DNA of 64,000 nt. It comes from Neospora caninum Liverpool (Eukaryota; Apicomplexa; Conoidasida; Eucoccidiorida; Sarcocystidae). The stretch is from positions 310,001-374,000 of the forward strand of contig NC_018388.1 in NCBI RefSeq assembly GCF_000208865.1, read 5' to 3'. Both the position numbers and the translations under genes were made by a program. This document shows, one piece after another, positions 33,998 through 46,630 of the stretch (position 1 is its first letter; every line of letters begins with the position of its first letter). The notes under the pieces were generated by a model. It saw only the letters and a list, made by a program, of their open reading frames with translations. It made no database searches and was not told where the DNA came from.

Positions 33998-36900
33998 GGT
34001 AAAAAAGGACACGAGGCGATGTAGACGAAGACGTCGATGGTGCTTCCTTCGGCTTGCTATTGTAGTAAGACTGCGTCACTTCATGGTCCGGCTAGCCTCG
34101 TTTGGATCACAGAAAAGCGACGCGAATGGATGGATGCACGCGGCGAAAACCGGTCTTCATATACTTTCACAACGAAGGCCTTCCGATTAGCGCGGTACGC
34201 ACGACTGCCACCCTACGCAAACAGAAAAACCGTCGGGATTTGAAGTGGGAGGGTCGGTAGCTCTTTGCATGCCCGATGTTGAACTCCTTGCGCTTCTCTG
34301 GTACAATATCCTCGGAGAAGGCCCAGAAGATGTAACGCCACAGGTATTCACGTAGGATAACAGGTGTTTCACAATGAGTGTGTACCGAGACTCTGCTGCC
34401 GAAGAAAGAAAGCAAATGAAACCATTGCTACTGCATATGGAACGAAAAGGCTGCAAACGATGGGCAACCTACGTTCAAGACTGTTATAGCTGGAGTTTTT
34501 CCTCTGGTGCAGCAATTGTAGGCTGCGGAATTGAGCTGGAATTAGACGACACACAACGTAAATTGCATTCGAAGTCTAGAGGTCTTTCCCAGCGGTTCGG
34601 CATATAAGACTTGTCTGGGATCGGTGGAAGACGAAATTACCTTGACTCCATTAATATGCGGATGTAAGCCGATGTTTCTCGACGGATATTGAGAGCATTA
34701 AACAACACACTTTAAGCCAATTCCCTGAGACATACGGCACAGCATTATTCGATCATACTCGCCATTCTGAATCCTCGCCAATAGTTGGTGAGCTCATATA
34801 TAACCCCACAAGGCAAGGACCGGATCTGTCTAACGATCAGAACGCGATGTGGTATTGCAACATTGGACAGAACGCGAAATGAATCGGAAATTTGGGTACA
34901 GACGGTTCTTTAGAGGGAATATGACAATAACAGTGTCTTTGTCGACGGTCACTTCGGATGGCCTGGTTCCTGCAATCTGGGTCTGCACTTCGATTTCGGC
35001 TTTTCTGTCGTGTCGACACTGCGTTGCTCCACGAGGCAAAATAAAAACCGGCCTGTTTACAGGGTCTCAATGTCTACTACCCCTTCACGAGTGCTGTATA
35101 CCCCCGCGATCTGGCCCGCCCGTCATCACTCCTTTTCAGCTTTTCGTCCCTTTCAGTCCATAATCCCATTCTCCAGCACAGACCCGCGCATACGAGAACT
35201 GGAGAAGGCGCCGGTTCCGTGTCCGGTAAGGTGCTGCCCAGGGTGTCTCTTGTTGGCGGCCTTGCGGTATTATAAAAACGGCAGACCGGAAAAACATTCA
35301 CTGCAACTTGAGAACTCCGGTCAGAATCGTGAAAAATTAAAGAAAGGAAATTCCTCCGTTACGCGCACCCAGAAGTCGACAAAAACGCATGTACGCCCAG
35401 GTGCTCTTTGGTACTTGAAGTCTGATGTGAAGACGTCAACGCGCGGGATGAGGCCAGGACTAGCGGCGCAGACATGATATACTCTACGGCTCCGCGTCCC
35501 CCATTGACATCGGCAACCGAACCGAGAGTTCACAGCATTCGATGAAGCGTAATTGGAAGCGCGCGAGAAATTACAGATATGCTCAGAAAGAGACGTAGAA
35601 CCAGGTGAGGCTAATCGGACGGGCACGTATGGCAGATATAAAAAAATGTAGTCATCTCCTCGTCCCCTCCTCGTTAGAATCGGTGTCTAGATTTCCTCGA
35701 GACGAAGAGGTGAGGTACTGTGCCACCCCTCGCGCGACACGAAGGAAGGCAGCATCCTCGACACTGGCGGTGTCTTGGTGTGTTTTTCTCAAAACAGACA
35801 CCTCGTCTATCCACCGATGCCCACACGTCTCTCTCATCGACTACAGACACGCAGACGGCTCAGCGCGCTCCCGGCACGCTCCCCTCCTGAGCACACGCTG
35901 GGGAAATTCTCAACCTTGATAAAACGCCAGTTTTTTGGTGATCACCCAATTTTCTTTTAGCAAGCACAAAAGATCGCAGGTTCCCCCGAAAATGATTTTT
36001 TTCGTTATTTGCGGGCTTCGAGACAGGCAAGAAAAAGGCCAGACGTGAGGCTGGGCGAGGTTGGACAGGCGGTCAGCCAGTACACTCTGGGACTTCGTCC
36101 CTTACTGGAAACAGGCGCGCGGCAGCGCAGAGTCGTCCTAACGAGAGAGCGCACATAAATGTGCCTGTCTCGATCCAGTGATGCCTCTGAGAGTAAATTT
36201 ACTCTACTACTTTGATAGCACAACGAAGCCTACAGTAGAGGTGTTCCTGTTTGCACCTGTTTTGGCTTCTTTCCAGAAAGCGCTTCCGTCGGTGCACAAG
36301 GACGAATCGACCTTGAGGACATGGTAAAAAAAAGGTTGTCAGCCAATCCCCGGTCCTTCGTGGTGGGGAACGAGTTTTAATCCAAAGGTAGAATACGCTT
36401 TTCGGGAAGATACCCTCTCTGTTGGGGATAAACATTGAAATCATCAGCGCGAGCAGCTTTTTCTTAGTCGGGAGACACTGTAAAAGTGGCAATTCGATGC
36501 TCACACCGACGAGGGAAAGACCTGGATAGTCCTTTAAGACCAAGCAAGACACCTTGCCGAGTCCGTCGCACAGATCCCGACTTATTCACTTCCTCAAGAA
36601 TGGGACAGTCGTCTGACGATAAGCGTGAGTAGTCATGCACAATGAAGTGGATGGAAAGTGTTGCGGAAATGGAAAAGCCTGGACTGATTTTTTTTTTAGA
36701 CAGCCCTCTACGGAATCTCATGGGTTTCCGCGCACGTCGGGGACTTCTATTGCTTTTCGCAGCAGAGGAAACATGTGTCAGAGCCAAACCATTGCACACA
36801 TATCTGATGTCAGAGATAGCGTTGTCGGGTAATGTGAAGGGTGAAATTGGTGTCGCTTTCCGTCCTAACTAAGAGGTCCTGCACGAGCCGTTGTTCTGTT

Positions 36901-39361
36901 GCGGGCTCTCGTTCCGGATGCTTCCTTGTCGCAGCCCCCCACACCAGTGTCGAATGCGTGTGTACAGCGGTTCTAAACAGACGTAACGGTGTCACGGAAA
37001 TGCATGCCATAAAAAGGGACGTTCTTGTCCCACATCATCAGTGATGAAGGACAGTGAGTCTGGAAAATGGGCTACAGCATGGAAACTGACAGTGCTCGCC
37101 TTCAAATTTTTGTAGGTTCGTACCGAACTACACAGAAGTCAGGGATTACGTGCAGCGGAAGTATTGCAAACTGCACTCAGGCTGACTGCAGAGGAAGCGG
37201 TTAGAGTGCCGTCACACCTTCCTGATTTGTATGTCTCGTATGATCGAGGTATTCGGCTGGTGGTGGAGAGTTGTCCCGATGGTAACTCCACAATTTCTGT
37301 GTTTGGATGCTCCACTTGCCGGCCGCGTCTCGTATTACGAGAAGGAAATAGCGCTGTCTAACGCATTAGCTCCTGACCACAGACAGTCAGAAGAACGGGA
37401 TAAATCGGGAAAAACGGGGATCCCCAGACCGCAGGTTGTCGAAAAAATCGGCAGGCTGGGCGCTCAAGCGAGCAGACCTTCACAAAGAGGAGAGTCCAGT
37501 GCTGTCTTGAAAATGGCGAATGTCGTCTTTAAATATGTCGAAGACCCAAGTGCAGATTGACGGCGACCGACTAATCCATCGACGTCGATTCCCGAGTTTC
37601 AGCCCTGGCAAACATTCTGCTCTGTGCAGCTTAGAGTTTTCGTGTACATACACTGAACCGCCATGCGCCAGAGGAACATAATGGTGTGTTTTAACAGTTA
37701 TAACAATGGAAGGACCGGTGTTAACACTTCTTCAGGCGAACCGTGGTTGGTTCATTTTTGATCGACGCTGGAAGCCGCGCGAGCAAGCATCGGCTGGAGG
37801 AACGTAATGTTTTGGCGTCCCTTAATAGATACATCCAAAATGGAGGTCACTAGTGAAGTTGGAAATGGGCCATCGAGCAATCCGCACACACTGAGGCAGT
37901 CGAGTGGCTCGAGTGGGTTCAAAAATCGAAAGGTGGGTTTGTTTTTAAGAACCGGGCTACGACATTCCGTGTTTCCGCACCACGTGTTCCAACAACTCCG
38001 AACGAAGAACCTTTCGAAAGAAGAGCACGCAGCCATCATTCTACCTTCAGGAGTCCTTTTTCAGTCGAATATTCCCCCTCCAGGACCCCGTATCGCTGCA
38101 TCCGTACCTTCACGCACACTGGAGCGTATCTGCCTGTTCAGAAGCACTCCCAACTGCCCCTATGTCACATTCAATCTACTGTTCTCGATGGAAGACTTCT
38201 TTTTGTCCATGTGGAAACCTGCGAAGCGGGATCTCCACAAAAAGTATGCTACCCCTTAACGGGGCAATGGCCCCGTATGGAAGGGCAGCAGGGGATCCCT
38301 GACAGCGGCAGCTGCGTACCCCTTCGGTATAGAGGTATTTGAGTATCTCCCCTGGTCACTATACTGTCTTTACGAGTCAACATACATTATCACGCACGCC
38401 TTACTTTTCCTCGTTCGAGGTTATCTTGTGTGCCTGTTTGTGAAGTTACCGAAATCGGAGCTGTCTCGCTTGATCGTGTCTGCCACCTGTTGCGTGTCAC
38501 CTCCCCATTATCGTAGCCACGGGGCTCGGTCGTCCGCAGTCGATTTACACGTCCCCAAGAAAATATCTAGGTTTTCCATGTATGTTCGAGTTTGTTGAAG
38601 CCTGGTGTCTCCCTCGTGGAGGCTGACGCGACGGAGATAGGGATAGACGCGCCTGGTCACCGTTTGCTCACTGGTTCCCCCACGCCTCGTCTTCCGACAG
38701 TCTATCTACTGGATTGAAAAAATTAACAGTCCCTTCTCCTGAACCTGGTCTCGTTATCGCTATCACGGAAAAAGGCACGTGAAGCAGAAATATAAACTGA
38801 AATAGTCACGCTGGCACGTTGCACGCATCTCTGTCGACCTGCGGAAGGGCAGACTTGGGGGGTCAATGCCGTGTGACACAATGTAGACACTTACTCGTCC
38901 ATACACTCGAAGTTACGCGTCGTAAGACATCTCATATGCAACTTGGGAGTCAACACCAGGAGCAGAGTGCTTATCTAAATACCCCCACGTGAGAGACGCC
39001 GGTTTCACGGTGTCGACGAGTCCGATTCGATTGTGTTCCAACGCCAGCGTGCGTGACTTTTCTCGTCCTCTCGTGTTTCCTGGTGAAGAAAAGCAGAAAG
39101 CCTGCTGTGAATGAACCCCGCGTAAGGCCACCAGCAATTGAAGAGAATAAAATAATCCCCTTCCCTCTCATATGAGGCAACAGAAGCTTCAACGTCAGCG
39201 TTTGAAACATCCTTGTTGTCCTCTCTACACATCCGTCGCGCAGCGCCTTCCTTTTTCTGTACTTCAACGCCGAGCACGACAGAAATTCCCCGATATACTT
39301 GGCTGGTACGGGCATCTTCTTCTGGCCATTTACTTCCTTATCCCTTTCCTGTAGAGCAAAA
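33998..39361. other. Large spacer between the divergent PPR and HOP genes
   Basis: Must contain both 5' regions. Several medium frames occur (plus 35010-35477, minus 36199-36552, minus 36464-36799, plus 36642-36872, plus 37231-37560, plus 37807-38259), none with a recognised domain. The best coding candidate is the exon-like segment described separately at 37116-37281. The minus-strand frame 38971-39471 is antisense to the start of HOP and of chance length. Confidence 0.45.
37116..37281 (+). other. Exon-like open segment of unknown gene
   Basis: Starts after TTTTTGTAG and ends at a GATG|GTAACT donor-like site. It is open in the frame that encodes an amphipathic, helix-like run (RAAEVLQTALRLTAEEAVRV) followed by PSHLPDLYVSYDRG and RLVVESCPDG. 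Composition is protein-like. I found no phase-compatible neighbour: the upstream frame at 36642-36872 has a donor-like site at its end, but its phase does not match. This may be an internal exon of an unannotated gene or a chance. Confidence 0.3.
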
Positions 39362-42300
39362 ATGTCTGCCGCTGAGACTGCCCAGGCCTTCAAGGCGGAA
39401 GGCAACGCCGCCTTCCAAAAAGGTAAATACGAGGAAGCGGTTGGCTTCTTCACAGAGGCCATCAAATGCACGCCTGACGATGCAGTTCTTTACTCGAATC
39501 GATCCGGAGCATATGCGTCTCTCAACAAGCTGGAAGAAGCCCTGAAGGATGCGGAAATGTGTGTCAAGTTGCGCCCGACATGGGGAAAGGTAGGTGGTCC
39601 CTTTTTCGGCAGCCGGCTTAGTGCAGACGGCTCGGCTCCGCACACCCGAACCTAGCTGGTTTAGTTTTTTCCGTGCACCTTTGTCTGTGTCAAGGGTGAG
39701 ACAAATGTTACCTACTTGCCGTGATACTTGATCCTCTAACTCCGTCGCAAAGAAGTGTCTAGACAGTGGACGCACGTGCTTCAACCCAGATATGGCATGC
39801 AGTGACGGAAGTGAAGAAGCCCAGAGGGCAGGCACTTTTGAGGCCAGCACTCTCTTTAGTGGAACATCCAGAGGTTATGAATGCCGTCTTATATGTAACT
39901 CCAGCAGTGCTTCACATTTGGTAGAGGCTGTTTTGATTGCGCGCGCATAACCTAGAGATATTTTGACAAGAGTAACCTGTTCCAGAAAGGTAGATGGCAA
40001 TTTCCCGTGCTGCGTACTCGAGGTGTTCTCTTCTTTCTTTTCAGGGATACTCGAGGAAAGGCCTGGCAGAATTTAGGATGATGAAATATAAAGAGGCAGA
40101 GGCAACCTACCAGAAAGGGTTGCAGGTTGACCCTACGAACGAACAACTCAAAGAGGGCCTCAACCAGGTACGAGGGGAGATAATCCTGTCTTCAGAGTCT
40201 GCGGCTTTCTGAACTACAAATTTACAATCTCTGCTGCTTCCATTGTCCGTGATTATGTTCCTAAATGCCTCGACGGACAACGCGCGTAGAAGTTCGTCGA
40301 GGGGATCGGAACGGTGTGCGTGTCCGACGGGACCAGTTCGCAGGCGAAAGCTCGTCGTGCACATGTATGTGTAAAACGTGGGATGTGCTTGCAATAGGCT
40401 AGGGGAATGCGTGCAACTGAAACTGAACAAATCTCCGTTCAGACCGGATCGCGTCTCGTACGGAGCCCAAGCGGGGGAATCCAAAATAGGAATGGAACCT
40501 GTAGCAAAACTGGTCATCTTATCGCCAAGGCTGTTCTGCCATCCACGTTTCTGGCGCCTTCGCACCTTTCCTGTATGCGAAGAGCTTGGCCGCAGCAAAC
40601 TTCCGTTTAACCAGTTGGGCTACACAGAGCGAGGGCCCTAGTCTTTGTGCTCCTCTGTACGGGAAGAGGAAGCCTCCATTCGATAAGAGATGAGACGTTG
40701 ACTCCAGCGCAACTCGGGGGATGCGAACGCTTCTCCATGGCGTTTCTCACTGCTGCCTTTGGTGCAGACAGCTCGCCTTCTTCGGTTCACCAACTGTCAA
40801 AGCCGCATGCATGCTTCTTTTAAGCGACGAGCAAGCAGGGTCTGGTGCGTTGTGTTTCTTCTGTGCTGACTCTGCAGGTGCAACAGCAAACGGACCAATT
40901 CTTCTCGATGCAAGCGATGCTCGCGGCTGCACAGGCTGTTAACAGGCATCCCAAGTTGGCAAAGTATCAGCAGGAGGACCCAGAGTACACACAGCGTCTC
41001 ACGGAGATTTTGAAGCAAATCCAGAAGAACCCGCAGTCGCTTAAACTCATCATGGCTCAGCCTGTAAGAATGAGACGACTCCTGGTCACATGGTGGCGTT
41101 TTTGGGGTGCACGACTAAAGTGCTCAAACAGGCAAGGCCGTTGGTCTCAGTGTATGTCGTAAAGCTGGCGGTGCATCGTCCCACATGACACGACCGGATG
41201 GGTATTACGCGTGATGTGGAGTCTCGACAGGTCGATATACATATATATATATATATATATGTCCAGTGAAATTCACTTCACAAACGGGAGAACAGATGTT
41301 TGCTGCGATTCCGGAACGAATGTTCTGTCGCAGGCCGGTCGGCGGGTTGTCGACTGAACCCGGCCGGCGGTGGGATTCCGGGTTGGATCAAGCAGCTGTC
41401 AACCGTTCACAGGCTTCTATCACTTCTCCATGGTTCGAAGTGGTGGCGCCGCCGAAGTGTTTGCTCGAAATCGCCTGAGCCTAGACTCACCTTTGTCACT
41501 GTGGGGCACACATGCTGCGCGTACATAAGGAAGTTCTTCTAAAACATCCGGCTCGTGGTTAGCTGTGCAGGTAGTGCGCCCCAGGCGTGTCTCATGCGTG
41601 GTTTCCGTCTCGTGTGCGTGCGTAGGACGTGCGCGTCAAGGAAGGCGTCATCGCAGCGATGGGAGGAGACCTGGAAGAGGAGGAGGAGCCTCAGAGTCAG
41701 TCAGCTGCTGCGAGACCGGCGAGAGCAGCCACTGAAACTGTCAGTGGTGCCAAGGCAGCCTCGAAAGAAAACGAGCAGCCAGCCAAAGAGCTCACCGAAG
41801 ATGAGAAAGAAGCTGAAGCGTTGAAACAGAAAGGCAACGAACTGTACAAACAGAAAAAGTTTGCGGAAGCCCTGGAGGCGTACGATGCAGCCATCGAGAA
41901 GAATCCCAACGAAATTCTTTATCTGAACAACAAGGCAGGTGAGAAACGGGAACCACCTCCAGCGAGAGTTCTTGGACCTTGTAGGCGAGAGGAACCGGGG
42001 GGAACTTCAGCGCCGTGCTCGCCGCCGGCTGACTTTCAGGCCACCGTTTCCATTCAAGGACAACGAGGTTGTTGCGCGAACATTTCTCGTGTCATTGCGC
42101 GTGCCTCGAGCGCGCCATTTTTCTTTCGAGGGGTGGGGTTGTTCCGTTTAAACAGCCGCTCTTTGAGGACCACGTTCAGTGAGCGAAAAGAAGGCGTGAA
42201 GAGGGTGTCCACTTCGCGGAAGATAGGAGGTGTCATGTCTTCTTGTCTTGACTTCCTCGCCGTTTGTTCCGCAGCCGTCTACATGGAGATGGGTGACTAC

Positions 42301-45300
42301 GACAAAGGCTTGGCCGAATGCCAGAAGGCACTCGACAAGCGATACGAGTGCAAAGCAGATTTCTCCAAGGTTGCAAAGGTGCGGCCCCGGCCTCGTGCAT
42401 TGCCTTCCAGGGCGCACAGCGGTGCCGCTTCTTGTTCGAGACGAAACAGTTCTGACGGACTCACGGCCGGTATTTGCGTTTAGTCTCTGTCATAGAGGTC
42501 GCTTTTGGGGGGAAACCCGCGCACGTTCTTCTGAGAGGTGTTCACGAGACTCTCTAGTGGCGCTTACCGGCTGGGGCTCGAAGGAACAGAGAACAGGCCA
42601 GCGCGGTTTCCACGCTCCTTCAGAAAACAGGCATATCCCTTTTTGTCCCTCTATCGGCTCCTCGATGTCAGTGGAGACCGCGAGAGAATCTCAGTTGTAG
42701 TCACAAAGGGCGTCTCTTATTCTGTTGAGGTGCGTCCTTTAGGTGTACTGCCGAATGGCTGCATGCAAGACTCGGGCGGGGGACTATGGTGGAGCAATCG
42801 CCATGTACGAGAAGGCATTATGCGAGGACAACAACCGCGCGACTCGGAATGCGCTCAATGAGGTGAAGAAGCTGAAGGAGAAGAAGGAGCGAGAGGACTA
42901 CGTCAACCCGGAGCTCGCAGAGCAGCATCGGGAAAAAGGCAATGAATTCTTCAAACAGGGCGACTATCCTGCTGCGAAAAAAGGTGAACGCGCAAGAACC
43001 TGAAAGTGTTTATCCTCGCGCCGTTCCCTCATGGACACGCGTCTGGCGTGCTGATGAATCACTGCAACTCCATTCCCAGTGGAGCACACGTCGCCCCGCT
43101 TACAGATCTCTCGTTGCATTCGATGTCTTCTCGTATCTTGGGGAACAGAGACTCCGCACGTCCGTCCTCCACGCGCGACACGAGAGGTGGAGACTTCGTG
43201 AGCGATGGGATGCAATGAAGGCTGGAGGTCAACAAGGGGGAAGTTCGCGACGCGTTCTCGCGGCGTTTTGGCTCCAAAGCATGCCGCGTCGCTCTGTGTG
43301 TGTGTCTGGTGTGGGGTTCTTCACTCCTCCACACGTTCACGACGCATTTGGAGGGTTGCGCGCCTAGCCACGGGGGCTTATTCGGACCACAGTTGCTGCC
43401 CTAATATGGTGTATTCGCCTTTTCTTTGTACAGTTGTCAGACTGGTTGCCGCAGTCCGCGTTTCGCGTTGCGCCACGAGTCGTTCCTGTGGTCTCTCGTT
43501 CGGCTCGTGTACGCCGAACACCTGACAGTGTGCAGAGTACACAAAGCGGAAGCGCTTGATGTGGTGTGTGCCGTTCTCTACAGAGTACGACGAGGCTATC
43601 CGACGGAACCCGAAAGACGCGAAGCTGTACAGCAACAGAGCGGCAGCGCTAACCAAACTGTGTGAATATCCTTCGGCGTTGCGGGTACGACACGCAGAAC
43701 AGCCTACATTGCCAGTGGGGCGCACGCCTTGTCAATCTATGGTGGCTGAAAGGCTGTGCGCTGGGGAAGTCAAGTGATCTCAGTCGTTAACCAAGTAAAA
43801 AGTGTGTCTACTTTCGAAGGGGGTGTATGCGTTGCGGAACGGTGCGCTGGCGTGCACCCCAGTAGTCAAGTGGTGTTCGTTTTCAGTCCTTGACGGTGGG
43901 ACCACGGAGAATTGAACGGGGAGGTGCGTTGTGCTGCGGTTTTGCCCGTGTTGTTGAAGGTAGGCGATTCGTTTGTCGAACGCAACTCTGTTGTAGAATT
44001 TAAAGAAACCGGGTTGCTGACGCAAATCCTCAAAAGGCGTGCGTCTGTCCATTAGTGCCCTTGTTTTTCAAGACGATTTGAGGCTTCGAGATGCTCATTT
44101 TTTGGCTGTGCTCCAAAGACACCGCGAGCTCATGGAATACCGGGGACTTGCATGCTTGGCCGGAGGATGAGCATGCGTGAACAGCGCATCCTCGATTTAC
44201 GGTGTTTGTGTTGCCTAGGATGCTGACACAAGTGTGCAGCTGGATCCGACGTTCGTAAAGGGATGGAGCAGGAAGGGTAACCTTCACATGCTCTTGAAGG
44301 AGTATCCAAAAGCTCTGCAGGCGTTTGACAAAGGCTTGGCGCTCGAGCCTACAAACCAAGAATGCATCCAAGGAAAGATGACTGTCTTAAACAGAGTCCA
44401 GCAGCTCCAAAGCTCTGGCGAGGTCGATCCAGAACAGATGGCGCACTCCCTGGTGAGTCACAACGTGTGGTCAGCCAGGGTCGGCGGTGCGCTTCGGCCT
44501 TGAATCAAATTCGGTGGCGTCTCTATAATTCCCCCTTTCTCTTTTTTGCCTCCGTCTCCACATTTCTATCTTTCTGTTCGTCCCCTCTTTCCTGCTTTGT
44601 GTGGATGTTTCCTCAAGCGTTTCGCACGTCATGAGTGGCAACTAGATGCTTCCCCCGAACGACCGTTACTGGATGAAGTGCTCTGCTCAGTCTTTTTTGT
44701 GCAATTCGCTGGAACAAGAAAGGTTCATCCCCATGTCTCCCTCTCTGGACAGTTTCTCCCCGCCCGCTGATCGTTGATCATGTTCGACGAAATTATGTTT
44801 GTTCAGGCCGATCCGGAGATCCAAGCCATTCTGAAGGATCCCCAGATGAACATCGTTTTAATGAACATCCAGGAGAAACCGGATTTGATTCATGAGTAAG
44901 TGAACTCGTAAAGCAACTAGCGTCGCCTTCGTTACTGCGCTCGCCTTTGCGTGCAGTCGTGTGCTGACACTCATAGGCAGTTCACCGTCGTGCCTCGCGG
45001 CTCGATGACCGTGCCGGGCTGTTCCCTCCCGAGGGGCTAGCTCCATCTAGCCGAGCCTGGGGCCCGTGAGAAATAGTGTCTACGGCAACCACATCCTCGC
45101 GGTTCGTATCTCTCCAGCAGCCGAAGCTCTTCGAGTGAACGCATGGGTTCCACTTCTTTATTTGTACTAGCCTTTACACCTAGATGCAGCGTACCAACGC
45201 CTCAAGCTTCTGCCGTGACTTCGACACTGGCTCACCAGCTGTGATGGCTTTCTGGGTGTTTTCCGCAACGCCACACGCACAGGTATCTGCGGGACCCGAA

Positions 45301-45355
45301 GATCAAGGACGGAATCAACAAGCTCATCGCAGCCGGAATCCTGAGGGTCGCATGA
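39362..45355 (+). CDS. HOP: Hsp70-Hsp90 organising protein (HOP/STI1)
   Basis: Ten exons: 39362-39589, 40045-40167, 40878-41063, 41626-41938, 42275-42378, 42743-42983, 43584-43684, 44219-44452, 44807-44895, 45283-45355; 563 residues, the usual HOP length. It is a cytosolic adaptor that binds the C-terminal EEVD tails of Hsp70 and Hsp90 and passes clients between them. Domain order as in the family: TPR1 (about 1-118), an aspartate/proline-type DP1 domain with Met/Gln-rich helices (about 125-200), an Ala/Glu linker, TPR2A (about 250-370), TPR2B (about 380-500), and DP2 at the C-terminus ([20 protein letters not shown]). In TPR1 the carboxylate-clamp residues are all present at Lys11, Asn15, Asn46, Lys76 and Arg80; TPR2A keeps the equivalent GN, NN and K-x-x-x-R positions. 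Start is the ATG at 39362, giving [18 protein letters not shown]. An upstream in-frame non-ATG extension (39299) is ignored. Nothing appears missing. Confidence 0.97.
41241..41260. repeat. AT dinucleotide microsatellite in a HOP intron
   Basis: Ten perfect AT units in the third intron of HOP (41064-41625), preceded by an imperfect GATATAC. Confidence 0.97.
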
Positions 45356-46142
45356 AAACGTCTCTGGCCTGTGCGGGTGTGAGGCGACGATCTGCGGCCA
45401 GCGGCACACGCCCACGTACAAGCGGTTTCATCGAGGTTCTTCGGACCTTCTCCATTGAAGATCTTCTGTTGGCGCGCCTATGGGCTTTCTATCCGAGAGG
45501 CTGCGTTTCGCCTGGAATACTGCAACGGACCGCCTCAAGAGGGTTGCTGTCCTGGGGACAAGTGTGCTCGTGTCAGGGTTCTGTGCTTTGGGTGCGTTTT
45601 CCGATGTCTCAATATACACCGGTATGTCACGCCAACACCCCCGAGGGGAAAAGGGCGTGCTGGGCGAGGGAGGCGATCTAAGGGTACTTTTTGTCACCCA
45701 ATCCTGGTAGCAGCAGCCTTTCGTGTAATTGCGGTTGCGATACAATGGAACTGTGAGGGAGGTAGTTGGTAGGTTTGTCCCAAAGTGAGATCACACTGAG
45801 TCTCTACATTTAGTTTCTTCCTCTTCCAAACCAAGGACTCAGCGCCAAGTTTTTTTGTGCCGGGTGTTTTTTTCCTGCACTGGAGAAGATGCTCCGCCTG
45901 GACTTCCCGGGGCAGAGACGGGTTCTCTCCTTCTGCTGTGTATGTGTGAGAAGACACGCCCACTGCGTAGCCCGCGCGCAAAACGGGCGTTTCCGAGCGT
46001 GCCTGAGGCTACTGACCCAAAAAGTGATTCACGTGTCTTGTAGCATCACTCGCTTGTGCACTGGCTTGGCAGATGCCTACTATCCTCAAGGACACAGTCG
46101 GAAATACTTCTCTGCATGGCACTCCACAAACTGAATACGCAA

Positions 46143-46145
<3 letters not shown>

Positions 46146-46175
<30 letters not shown>
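46146..46175. repeat. TA dinucleotide microsatellite
   Basis: Fifteen perfect TA units in the spacer downstream of HOP. Confidence 0.97.
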
Positions 46176-46177
<2 letters not shown>

Positions 46178-46612
46178 AGAATACGCTACACGAAGAAGTT
46201 GATGTAAAAACCATGGGCAATGCTTCTTTTAGTTGCGTGCGTAAGGATCCACTCCTGCTCTTGGGAAGATGGTTTGGATGTCATTCAAAAGACGCGCCTC
46301 CTCGCGCCTGAGAACGAGATATGATACCTGGTATGTTGCTCACCTCTCTTTGGCCTCTTGTAGGCCTGTGCTGTTTTTTGTCGGTTCCCCGAGGAGTGAA
46401 CAGCACGGCGAATCGATCCGATTGAGGGTCGCCGAGCCCCAGATACCACTTTTCGGAAACACAAGTCAGGTGCTATCCACGTAGAATGCCGCAATCACGG
46501 CTCCATGTTATTTGATTTTACCTTGCACCCCCCTCCTCAGCATGGTCGTGTCGAAAGCAATTGTCGCCTACTACTATGGCAACCCCTTCCTACGGCGACT
46601 TGTCTGACGTAT

Positions 46613-46630
46613 AAACAGTAAATACTGTTT
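46613..46630. repeat. Short perfect inverted repeat
   Basis: AAACAGTA, two-base spacer, TACTGTTT: an 8-bp perfect inverted repeat in AT-rich spacer. It could be a protein-binding palindrome or chance. Confidence 0.6.

Noticed and set aside
37807..38259. 150-codon plus-strand frame in the PPR-HOP spacer
   Set aside because: Translation is plausible in parts, but there is no splice partner, domain or consistent start, so it is only mentioned under the spacer.
38971..39471. 166-codon minus-strand open frame across the HOP start
   Set aside because: Antisense to confirmed HOP exon 1 and its leader; chance length.
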